Source of the DNA: SKLM01 sp964514285
Lineage (GTDB): Bacteria; Chloroflexota; Anaerolineae; B4-G1
DNA: 64,000 bases
Reading direction: 5' to 3'
Assembly: GCA_964514285.1 (NCBI GenBank)
Contig: CAZEQC010000011.1
Coordinates: 1-64,000 of the forward strand
The notes under the pieces were generated by a model. It did not search any database and was not told the origin of the DNA. It was given only the letters and a program-made list of their open reading frames with translations. Below are positions 28,617 through 36,275 of this stretch, one piece after another (position 1 is the stretch's first letter; each line of letters starts with the position of its first letter). The position numbers and the translations under genes were made by a program.

Positions 28617-31150
28617 TGCTGGCAGATATTGGGACGATTCTGACAGGCCTGGGATTGGCCTCGGCTGTCTACGCAACCCTCGCCGTCACCTGGTCTATTC
28701 ATCGTGACGACCGACGCTGGTGGGAAAGCGGCCGGAACAGCGTCGTCGCCGCTGCTGGGCTTCTTGGGCTCGCAGTGGTCGCGCTGCTAGCCGCATTTCT
28801 CGGCGATCAATTTAGCATCGAGTACGTCGCCCAGCATTCGAGTCGCAGTCTTCCTCTCTACTTGAAAGCATCGGCGGTCTGGGGAGGACAGGGTGGGTCG
28901 TTGCTGCTCTGGGCCTTCCTGCAAGCTCTGTTTGGTGCACTGGTCCTGGCACGGCCCTCAGAAGAGACTGAACCGCTTGTCCGTTGGGCCACGGTCTTCC
29001 TCAGCGTCATCACGTCTTTCTTCGCAGCCGTGACCCTGTTTCTCTCTAACCCGTTCAGCCTCTCTGCGGCGGTGCCAGCCGACGGGCAGGGGCTGAACCC
29101 TCTGCTACGCCATCCGGGGATGATCTTCCACCCACCGGCTATGTACCTGGGGTACGTGGGATTGGCCGTGCCATTCGCCCTGAGTCTGGCAGGCCTGATT
29201 GTGCGTCGGCCCAAGACGTGGGCAGCGGCCGCGCGCTCCTGGGCGCTCGCCGCCTGGTTGTTTCTGGGGCTGGGTCTTCTTCTGGGAATGCGCTGGGCCT
29301 ACGACGTGCTGGGATGGGGCGGATACTGGGGATGGGACCCCGTGGAGAACGCGGGCTTGATGCCCTGGCTCACGGCGACAGCGATGCTCCACGCCCTGAT
29401 AATGCAGGATCAGCGTCGAGGCTTCCGCTGGTGGTCGATGATCCTCACGATGATATCCTTCCTGCTGGTCCTCTTTGGGACCTTCACCACCAGAAGCGGG
29501 TTGATTCAATCCGTGCACGCTTTCGCTCGCTCTCCCCTGGGCCCCTACTTCCTGGCTGCTATGGGCGTGACGCTGATGGGATCCCTGGCACTTCTTTACA
29601 GTCGGCGCCGGCTTCTAAGCGTGCCCAGCAGCTCGGACGACCTTCTCTCGCGGGAAGGGATGTTCACCTTGACGTTGATACTCTTTCTTACCATAACCGG
29701 GTCGGTTCTGATCGGCAGCGTCATGCCGACGCTCACCGAGGCATTGACCGACCAGCGGTTTGAGGCCGGACCGGCCTGGTTCGACCGAGTCACTGGCCCC
29801 CAGTTTGGGGTGCTGGTGCTGGTTATGGGTGTCTGCCCGCTCTTGGGACGCGCCGCTAGCGCCATTCGGCGGCTGCGGCGTGACGGACTGCCCACGCTGG
29901 TTGGAGGCGTGCTTGTCACGCTTGCTGGGGCGCTGTGCGGATTCACACGCCCCTTCTCCCTAGTCGGGTTTGCCCTTGTAGGCCTGGCCGGTGGGACGGC
30001 CTTGGGAGAGATCGGTCGAGGCATCCACCGTCGAACGCAACGGGGTGAAGGCCTGTTTCAGGCCTCGTGGCGCGTGTTTGGTCGCAACCGGCGACGGTAC
30101 GGCGGCTACCTAGTTCATCTCGGCGTAATCCTGATGGCGGTCGGTGTGATCGGAACACGGTTCTATCCATTTGAGACCGAAGCCGTGCTGAGGTCAGGCC
30201 AATCGGTCGAGGTACAGGACTACACGTTGACCTTTGAAACCCTCGAGCGCGACGCTGACCAAGATCGTAGAACCTCCCAGGCCGTGCTCGCCGTCTATCG
30301 CAACGGTACCTATCTGCGGACGCTGCGTCCCAGTCTGGACGAGTATACGGCCCTCCATCAGACGGTGACCGTGCCAGCGGTGAGGACGGGCCTCCGGGAA
30401 GATCTCTATCTCGTGCTGGCCGGCTGGTCGGAGGACGGCTCACAGGTGACGCTGAAGGTGATGATCAACCCGCTGGCCTCATTCCTTTGGCTGGGCGGCT
30501 TGGTCTTTATGGTAGGTGGGGCCGTCGCTCTCTGGCCGGAGGCCAGAGCTGCAGACCTACCAGCGCTTGAGGCTCGACGGAGAAAAGCCTGGAGCACGGC
30601 TGGATTGGTCGTCGGACTGGCCCTACTCGCGGTTGCCGCGTGGGCTATGTGGGGAAGCACACAAGGGACGGCCGCGTCTGCCAATCTCTCTGGGCAGACC
30701 AGACGCACACCGGCGGCCCAATCGAGCGGGAGGCCGCGCGTCGGTCAGCCAGCTCCCGACATCAACGTCGATCTGCTCGACGGCTCGACGTTCCGTCTGT
30801 CGGACCTGGACGGTCAGGTAGCGGTGATCAACTTCTGGTCGCCTGACTGCCAACCGTGCCGAGATGAACTCCCCGACCTGCAGGCGGTATGGGAGACCTA
30901 CCGGACAAGAAACGTGGCCTTCATCGGCATAGGCCTGCCTACTATGGAGACGGAGATCCAAGAAGCGATTTCCGAATTCGATTTGACCTACCCTATGGCC
31001 CTGGACACAGTCGCCCCCATTGAGTACGGTATCACGGGCGTGCCCGAGACGTTCTTGGTGGAGCCGGGGGGCGATGTCGCCTACGTCCACATCGGGCCGG
31101 TAAGCGCGGAGCGACTCCAAGAAGATCTTGACACCTTGTTGGCCGAGTGA
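28616..31150 (+). CDS. ccmF: CcmF haem lyase fused to a CcmG/TlpA-type thioredoxin domain
   Basis: An 844-residue protein. Residues 1 to about 650 are CcmF: many membrane helices, the WWD-type motif WGGYWGWDPVENAG near 238-251 and the large periplasmic loop, which together form the apocytochrome-haem ligation site. A further membrane helix (about 660-680) leads to a thioredoxin-like domain (710-844). It has the redox pair Cys745-Cys748 (CQPC) and the cis-Pro loop GVPET, as in CcmG/ResA, which keep the CxxCH cysteines reduced. Fusion of lyase and thiol reductase is unusual; they are normally separate genes. It overlaps ccmE by one base. Confidence 0.9.
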   Translation: MLADIGTILTGLGLASAVYATLAVTWSIHRDDRRWWESGRNSVVAAAGLLGLAVVALLAAFLGDQFSIEYVAQHSSRSLPLYLKASAVWGGQGGSLLLWAFLQALFGALVLARPSEETEPLVRWATVFLSVITSFFAAVTLFLSNPFSLSAAVPADGQGLNPLLRHPGMIFHPPAMYLGYVGLAVPFALSLAGLIVRRPKTWAAAARSWALAAWLFLGLGLLLGMRWAYDVLGWGGYWGWDPVENAGLMPWLTATAMLHALIMQDQRRGFRWWSMILTMISFLLVLFGTFTTRSGLIQSVHAFARSPLGPYFLAAMGVTLMGSLALLYSRRRLLSVPSSSDDLLSREGMFTLTLILFLTITGSVLIGSVMPTLTEALTDQRFEAGPAWFDRVTGPQFGVLVLVMGVCPLLGRAASAIRRLRRDGLPTLVGGVLVTLAGALCGFTRPFSLVGFALVGLAGGTALGEIGRGIHRRTQRGEGLFQASWRVFGRNRRRYGGYLVHLGVILMAVGVIGTRFYPFETEAVLRSGQSVEVQDYTLTFETLERDADQDRRTSQAVLAVYRNGTYLRTLRPSLDEYTALHQTVTVPAVRTGLREDLYLVLAGWSEDGSQVTLKVMINPLASFLWLGGLVFMVGGAVALWPEARAADLPALEARRRKAWSTAGLVVGLALLAVAAWAMWGSTQGTAASANLSGQTRRTPAAQSSGRPRVGQPAPDINVDLLDGSTFRLSDLDGQVAVINFWSPDCQPCRDELPDLQAVWETYRTRNVAFIGIGLPTMETEIQEAISEFDLTYPMALDTVAPIEYGITGVPETFLVEPGGDVAYVHIGPVSAERLQEDLDTLLAE

Positions 31151-31160
31151 GGATTTGATC

Positions 31161-31466
31161 ATGAGTATTGGTTCAGTATTGGTTGGCCTGGCGGTGCTGG
31201 CGGTCGTGGCGGCCTACCTGGCAAGACCATTTCGCCCCACTGCCGGCGCAGGCGTCGATCGGACCATCGAAGCCTGGGTTGCGCAAGTGCAATCTGAGGA
31301 GAGGGAGCACACGGCGTCCGATGACGTGGAGAGGTATGGAAAACCAGCCAGAGAAGGGATGAGACCGCGAGCCATCAACTACTGCCCCCGGTGTGGTCGA
31401 GCAGTCGATGAAGATGACGTGTTCTGCTCTGGATGTGGTACACGATTGCGGGGTGAGGCGACGTGA
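31161..31466 (+). CDS. Small membrane-anchored zinc-ribbon protein of the ccm operon
   Basis: A 101-residue protein. The start is the ATG at 31161, ten bases after the ccmF stop with a GAGG upstream. One N-terminal membrane helix (about 5-22) is followed by an acidic cytoplasmic segment and a zinc ribbon, CPRCGR and CSGCGTR, near the C terminus. Function unknown. Its position inside the ccm operon suggests a small assembly or regulatory partner of the haem pathway. Its stop overlaps the next start (GTGA). Confidence 0.8.
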   Translation: MSIGSVLVGLAVLAVVAAYLARPFRPTAGAGVDRTIEAWVAQVQSEEREHTASDDVERYGKPAREGMRPRAINYCPRCGRAVDEDDVFCSGCGTRLRGEAT

Positions 31467-32710
31467 ACGCTCTGAGGCGAGTGGTTGATCTTAGGAAGCG
31501 TGGCATCAGATCGGCGATGCTCCTAATGCTGATGCTGGTTGTCGGCCTTCCTGCAGCCTGGGGCCAGACCCCTCAGGTACACGCGCAAGGCCCTACAGTC
31601 TCCGGTGAGATCAGGAACGGCACGCCAGGGGGAACCGTGCCCAACGACCTAGCGGTCACGTTGCACATCTTCTCTGAGATGGAGGAGACCAACACCTACA
31701 CGACAACGGTAACGGGAGGGACGTCGTTTCGCTTCGACAATGTCTCCCTTGAGGAGGGGGACACTGCCGTGGCACGGGTAGTGTACGACAACGTGACCTA
31801 CGTCTCTGAGTTCGCCGCCATCGAAGAGGGAGAGAGGGACGTGTCGCTTCCTGTGACAGTCTATGAGACGACCACAGATCCAGCGAACATTGCTCTCTTC
31901 CAGCTTCACCTGTTCGTGAACAGAGTGAGCGAACAGATCCAGCTTGGCGTCTACGCCGTGATAGGCAACACAGGGAACCGCACCTACGTTGGGTCGCAGG
32001 CCCCAGCCTCAGACGGCACAACAGAATCGGCTCGGACAACGTGGTCGGCGAAGCTGCCCGACGGCGCTCAGAACCTGCAGTTCGAAGGCGCTGAGTTGGG
32101 AGGACGGTTTGTCTTGCTGGAGGACGGTTTTGCGGACACACGGCCCATCCCGCCAGGCAACGCAGGCGTCGAGACATCTTTCACTTACGAGTTGCCCTTC
32201 CAGGAAGGGGTCGAGGTCAGGCAATCCTTCGATGTCCCCATACGCGCTGCCGTCCTGGTACTGCCGGAGGGTGACTGGGCCCTGGAGGGGGCGAACATCT
32301 CTTCTCAAGGCGCGCTGGAGACGCAGATGGGCACGGCGCTATCGTACTCAGCTGGTCCCTTAGACGCTGACGAACCGCTAGCGTTCACTCTCGTTCCCAA
32401 GACGCCTGAGCCCTCGCGTCAATCGGATGGATCAGCAGCGCCCACAGGGAGTGGTCTGATGCTTGGGCTGGGAGCCCTCGTCGCGGCTGGTGTGGCAATT
32501 ACCTTGATGTGGCGTTCACCAACGCCTGGCCGCCCCATACCGGCCAAGGTGCAATCTGAAATCGAGGCCATCGCCGCCCTGGACCGGGGTTTTGAGAACG
32601 GGGAGCTGTCTGAGGCTGTATACCGTAGAAAGCGCAGCCGGCTCAAGGAACACGTGCGTGAACACGTGCTCACGCACGTGTATGATACAGTCTCGGACCA
32701 GGATCAGTGA
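31463..32710 (+). CDS. Exported beta-rich protein with C-terminal membrane helix, in the ccm operon
   Basis: A 415-residue protein of unrecognised family. A signal peptide ends near VHAQG. Residues of about 45-330 form beta-sandwich-like domains exposed outside the membrane. A membrane helix at about 332-352 is followed by a basic cytoplasmic helical tail (about 365-415) with AALDRGFENGELSEAVY and several His. The topology resembles a haem-delivery or cytochrome-holding accessory with a cytoplasmic tether, but no CcmH or CcmI motif (LRCxxC) was seen. It overlaps its neighbours at both ends by four-base start/stop overlaps, which shows it belongs to the operon. Confidence 0.75.
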   Translation: MNALRRVVDLRKRGIRSAMLLMLMLVVGLPAAWGQTPQVHAQGPTVSGEIRNGTPGGTVPNDLAVTLHIFSEMEETNTYTTTVTGGTSFRFDNVSLEEGDTAVARVVYDNVTYVSEFAAIEEGERDVSLPVTVYETTTDPANIALFQLHLFVNRVSEQIQLGVYAVIGNTGNRTYVGSQAPASDGTTESARTTWSAKLPDGAQNLQFEGAELGGRFVLLEDGFADTRPIPPGNAGVETSFTYELPFQEGVEVRQSFDVPIRAAVLVLPEGDWALEGANISSQGALETQMGTALSYSAGPLDADEPLAFTLVPKTPEPSRQSDGSAAPTGSGLMLGLGALVAAGVAITLMWRSPTPGRPIPAKVQSEIEAIAALDRGFENGELSEAVYRRKRSRLKEHVREHVLTHVYDTVSDQDQ

Positions 32711-33399
32711 TTGAGACCCGGGGGCTGACCAAGCGTTTCGGGCCGCGCAGTGCCTTGGACGGTCTCGACTTGTCGGTCGGCGACGGTGAGTTCGTCGCCT
32801 TGGTGGGACCCAATGGCGCCGGCAAGACAACGCTGATGCGTATTCTGGCCACCCTCAGTCGTCCGACCTCCGGAACTGTACGAATCGCGGGTTGGGATGT
32901 TCTTACAGAAGGAGAGAGAGCACGGAGACAGATCGGTTTCTTGTCACATCGTACTCTTCTGTACAACGACCTGAGCGCCGAGCAGAACCTGCGTTTCTAT
33001 GCCAGTATGTACGACATGGATCGAGAATCACCTCGCATAGGGGTTCTGATCGGCCAGGTGGGCCTAGAAGCACGGCGAACCGACCTGGTCCAGACGTTCT
33101 CGCGGGGCATGAAGCAGCGGCTCGCAGTCGCCAGAGCCATGCTCCATCGGCCAAACCTTCTCCTTCTGGATGAGCCCTACACAGGCCTTGACCCACAGGC
33201 CGTGGAGACGTTGAGAGAGCTTCTGGTCGACCTCGCTGACGAAGGTTGCACGATCGTCTTGACGACGCACCGACTCACCCGGGCGCTATCCACCGGAGAG
33301 CGTGTGTTGGTACTCCATCGGGGGCGGATCGTCTACGATCAGCCGCGTCAGGCGGTGGTGCCAGAGACGTTCCTGGACACCTACCGGGCCATCACTGGC
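32707..33399 (+). CDS. ccmA: Haem exporter ATPase CcmA (3' end in assembly gap)
   Basis: 231 codons of an ABC ATPase are visible before the N-run. It starts with GTG overlapping the previous stop. The Walker A motif GPNGAGKTT (near 38-46), an ABC signature SRGMKQR, Walker B LLLLDEP and the switch His (TTHR) are present. CcmA drives the CcmBC complex that releases holo-CcmE. The frame is open into the gap at 33400, and from family length only a few residues should be missing. Confidence 0.88.
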
Positions 33400-33499
33400 N
33401 NNNNNNNNNNNNNNNNNNNNNNNNNNNNNNNNNNNNNNNNNNNNNNNNNNNNNNNNNNNNNNNNNNNNNNNNNNNNNNNNNNNNNNNNNNNNNNNNNNN
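33400..33499. other. Assembly gap of 100 N
   Basis: Exactly 100 N, the usual placeholder for a scaffold gap of unknown size. It removes the end of ccmA and the start of ccmB. Confidence 0.99.
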
Positions 33500-33500
33500 G

Positions 33501-34178
33501 CGGGCATTGAGCTTCTTTCGCAAGGTGCTGGCAATTGTGGAGAAGGACATCGCTGCTGAACTCCACACGAAAGAAGTGGTCAGCGCCATGCTGGTCTTCT
33601 CAGCTCTGGCTTCGCTGATTTTCAGCTTTGCCCTGGATCTGCGTGGGGATATGGCAGAGGCAGCAGCACCTGGGGTGCTGTGGACGACCATCGCCTTCGC
33701 AGGAACGCTGGGATTAAGTCGATCGATGGCCCGAGAGGAACAGACGGGGTGTATCGATGGACTTCTACTGGCGCCGGTGGACCGGACAGCTATCTTCGTG
33801 GGCAAGACAGTGGGGAACGTCATCTTTATGGCCATCGTGGAGATCTTCTTGCTACCTCTCTTCTCTGTGTTTTTCGACGTCACTCTGCTACGCCCGCAGG
33901 TGCTTCTAGTGCTGAGCTTAGGGACCCTGGGATATGCCACAGTAGGTACACTGTTGGCCACGATCGCTGTCAACACCCGCGCTCGGGAGGTGATGCTTCC
34001 TGTGTTGTTGCTTCCCCTGGCTGTTCCCGTGCTGATCGGTGCTGTGCAAGCCACCAGCGGGCTGCTTGAGGGAGCCACACTGAACGAAGTGAGTGGCTGG
34101 ATCCAGATTCTGGTTGTCTACGATCTGGTCATTATGGCTGTCTCGCTTCTGACCTTTGACTACGTGGTCCAAGAATAG
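33501..34178 (+). CDS. ccmB: Haem exporter membrane subunit CcmB (5' end in assembly gap)
   Basis: 225 residues are visible, starting in frame at 33501 (RALSFFRKVLAIVEKDIAAE). The protein has about six membrane segments and the family features SRSMAREEQTGCIDGLLLAP and a GxxxATIAVNTRARE loop. Only a few N-terminal residues are probably missing, because CcmB proteins are about 220-230 residues. With CcmA and CcmC it forms the ABC complex that loads and releases haem on CcmE. Confidence 0.88.
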   Translation, partial: RALSFFRKVLAIVEKDIAAELHTKEVVSAMLVFSALASLIFSFALDLRGDMAEAAAPGVLWTTIAFAGTLGLSRSMAREEQTGCIDGLLLAPVDRTAIFVGKTVGNVIFMAIVEIFLLPLFSVFFDVTLLRPQVLLVLSLGTLGYATVGTLLATIAVNTRAREVMLPVLLLPLAVPVLIGAVQATSGLLEGATLNEVSGWIQILVVYDLVIMAVSLLTFDYVVQE

Positions 34179-34191
34179 GAGATGACGCAAT

Positions 34192-34947
34192 ATGATAGAA
34201 AAGACCACAAAAGAGCCGACGGCGAGGAAGCCAACGCGGGATCTGCTTGGGCTTCTCCTCGCGGGAACCAGCTGGGTGCTGATCATCGTGGCCCTGGGCA
34301 TGGCCCTGTTCTACGCCCCACGGGAGCTTACGATGGGGAACGTTCAGCGGATCTTCTACTTCCACGTCGCCTCTGCTTGGGTCGGCTTCTTTGCCTTTTT
34401 CGTCACCTTTCTAGCCGGCATCGCCTACCTGGTCAGGGGTAGGCGGCGATGGGATATCCTGGGGTTGTCATCGGTAGAGGTCGGTCTGACCTTCATTATG
34501 ATGACGGTCGTCACTGGAGCGCTATGGGCCAAGCCGGTCTGGGGCACCTACTGGACGTGGGAGCCAAGGCTCACGATCTCCGCCGTCCAGTTGCTCATCT
34601 ACGTGGCCTACGGGATGCTCCGAGCCTCGATCACGGGTCCAGAGCGTCGAGCGCGGTTTGCCGCCGTTTACGGCATCGTGTCCTTTGTTACGGTGCCACT
34701 TTCATGGTTCGCCATTCGCTGGTGGCGGACGATCCATCCGGACATCCTGACTGGGGGCGAGTCGATGGCCCTCACCCCCCGGATGGTTCAAGCTTTGCTA
34801 GTGAGCATAGGGGCGTTCACGACCTTGTACGCGGCACTGTTACGGCAGCGGGTGCGGCTGGAGCGTGCTGACGATGCGCTTATTCGACTCCGGCTGCAGA
34901 TGGAAGAACGCCAGTCTGGTCTAGGATCAAGGAGGCGTGGGACATAA
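34192..34947 (+). CDS. ccmC: Cytochrome c maturation protein CcmC
   Basis: A 251-residue membrane protein with six hydrophobic segments. The tryptophan-rich haem-handling motif reads WGTYWTWEPRLT, with Glu where most CcmC have Asp (WDxRLT). The FYFHVASAW histidine and the later WWRTIHP histidine are the expected axial ligands. CcmC attaches haem to CcmE. An AGGAG precedes the ATG, and the start is 13 bases after ccmB. The C-terminal 30 residues are a charged cytoplasmic extension. Confidence 0.9.
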   Translation: MIEKTTKEPTARKPTRDLLGLLLAGTSWVLIIVALGMALFYAPRELTMGNVQRIFYFHVASAWVGFFAFFVTFLAGIAYLVRGRRRWDILGLSSVEVGLTFIMMTVVTGALWAKPVWGTYWTWEPRLTISAVQLLIYVAYGMLRASITGPERRARFAAVYGIVSFVTVPLSWFAIRWWRTIHPDILTGGESMALTPRMVQALLVSIGAFTTLYAALLRQRVRLERADDALIRLRLQMEERQSGLGSRRRGT

Positions 34948-35081
34948 TGTCTGTCTACTTAGTAACCGCTTACGCGGTCTTCTGGGCTTTCACATCCATC
35001 TTTGTGCTTTCTCTATGGGCGAGGCAACGACGGATTGAACGGGAGATCGAGTCCCTTAGGGACCAACTGAGCGACGACTGA
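34947..35081 (+). CDS. ccmD: Small membrane protein CcmD
   Basis: A 44-codon frame read directly from the sequence. It starts ATG TCT GTC, overlapping the ccmC stop by one base (TAATG), with a GGAGG upstream. It encodes one membrane helix (YLVTAYAVFWAFTSIFVLSL) followed by a charged helix (RQRRIEREIESLRDQL). Size, topology and position match CcmD, which helps release holo-CcmE from the CcmABC complex. Confidence 0.8.
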   Translation: MSVYLVTAYAVFWAFTSIFVLSLWARQRRIEREIESLRDQLSDD

Positions 35082-35100
35082 CCGCTGACCTAGCCGGTCA

Positions 35101-35160
35101 ATCGATATGATTTTCCAGATAATGATTGCTCATATCGATGAAACAGGCTACAATATGAGC
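35101..35160 (+). promoter_or_regulatory. Promoter with three palindromic half-sites before the DUF362 gene
   Basis: TTGCTC (35126-35131), 17-base spacer and TACAAT (35149-35154). A perfect inverted repeat ATCGATATGA (35101-35110)/TCATATCGAT (35130-35139) covers the -35, and a third half-site, ATATGAGC (35153-35160), pairs with GCTCATAT (35128-35135). This layout fits a cooperative repressor site. Confidence 0.6.
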
Positions 35161-35204
35161 GCGTTGGAAATCAGACCGCGATCATCAGAAGGAGATAAGT
35201 GAAG

Positions 35205-36275
35205 ATGACTGATTGCACACGGAGGACGTTTCTCCGTCGAGCTACGGCCAGCTTGGGGCTCCTGACCGGCAGCTGGCTTCTACAGGGTTGTGGCAGCGAG
35301 GGCCTTCCGACAGTCACCCCCTCTCGCACGTCAGCTCCAGCCACGGACACTCCCGATCCCACGGCAGAACAGTCCGGCGGTGTGACAGAGCCAGCACCTA
35401 CGAGAACGCCGGATGAGACAACAGCGCCAACACCATCCTCAATGCCAGAACGGTCTCTATCCCGGCCGGACCTAGTTGTAGCGCGGGGAGGCGAGCCGGA
35501 GGCGATGGTGCGACGGGCACTAGCAGCGCTGGGAGGGATGGAACAGTTCGTCAAGTCCGGCGACGACGTGGTCATCAAGCCGAACATCTGCGTTGCTTAT
35601 CACACCTACGAATACGCAGCTACCACCAATCCCTGGGTGGTGGGGACGTTGGTCAAGCTGGCCCTGGAAGCCGGGGCGCGACGGGTGCGGGTGATGGACT
35701 ATCCCTTCGGGGGTAGCGCGGAACAGGCCTACGTCAAGAGCGGGATCCAGGAGCAGGTAGAAGCGTCGGGGGGACAGATGGAGATCATGACCAAGTTCAA
35801 GTTTGTGGACACCACCATCCCTGACGGCGTCGACCTGCAGCGCTGCAAGATCTACGACGGCGTGCTGAAGGCCGACGTGTTGATTGACGTGCCGATTGCC
35901 AAGGACCACGGTCTGGCAAAGCTGACGCTGGGGATGAAGAACCTTATGGGCGTGATCTACGACCGACCGGCGATGCACCGCAATCTGGGTCAACGTCTGG
36001 CTGATCTGAGCAGCCGGGTACAGCCGACCTTGACCGTGGTCGACGCTGTGCGCATGCTGATGAAGCACGGGCCTACGGGTGGTAACCTGGACGACGTGAA
36101 GCAGGCAGACACCGTGATCGCCAGCCCGGACATTGTGGCGGCTGACAGTTACACAGCGACGCTTTTTGGCATGCGGCCGGAGGATCTGGCCTATGTCCGC
36201 GCAGGAACAGCGATGGGGCTGGGGCGCAGCGATCTCAAGACTCTCAAGATTGAGGAGGTAAACGTCGGTGGATGA
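35205..36275 (+). CDS. Tat-exported DUF362 protein
   Basis: A 356-residue protein with a twin-arginine signal (TRRTFLRRATASLGLL) that also shows a lipobox-like LQGC. A Thr/Pro-rich stalk (about 35-85) is followed by a DUF362 domain: VVIKPNICVAYH, DYPFGG, IAKDHGLAKLTLGMKNLMG and VVDAVRMLMKHGPTGG. DUF362 proteins are found with ferredoxin-type proteins, and their reaction is unknown. The GTG at 35199 is an alternative start; an AAGGAGATAA serves either. Its stop overlaps the next start, so it is coupled to the polyferredoxin membrane protein. Confidence 0.82.
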   Translation: MTDCTRRTFLRRATASLGLLTGSWLLQGCGSEGLPTVTPSRTSAPATDTPDPTAEQSGGVTEPAPTRTPDETTAPTPSSMPERSLSRPDLVVARGGEPEAMVRRALAALGGMEQFVKSGDDVVIKPNICVAYHTYEYAATTNPWVVGTLVKLALEAGARRVRVMDYPFGGSAEQAYVKSGIQEQVEASGGQMEIMTKFKFVDTTIPDGVDLQRCKIYDGVLKADVLIDVPIAKDHGLAKLTLGMKNLMGVIYDRPAMHRNLGQRLADLSSRVQPTLTVVDAVRMLMKHGPTGGNLDDVKQADTVIASPDIVAADSYTATLFGMRPEDLAYVRAGTAMGLGRSDLKTLKIEEVNVGG

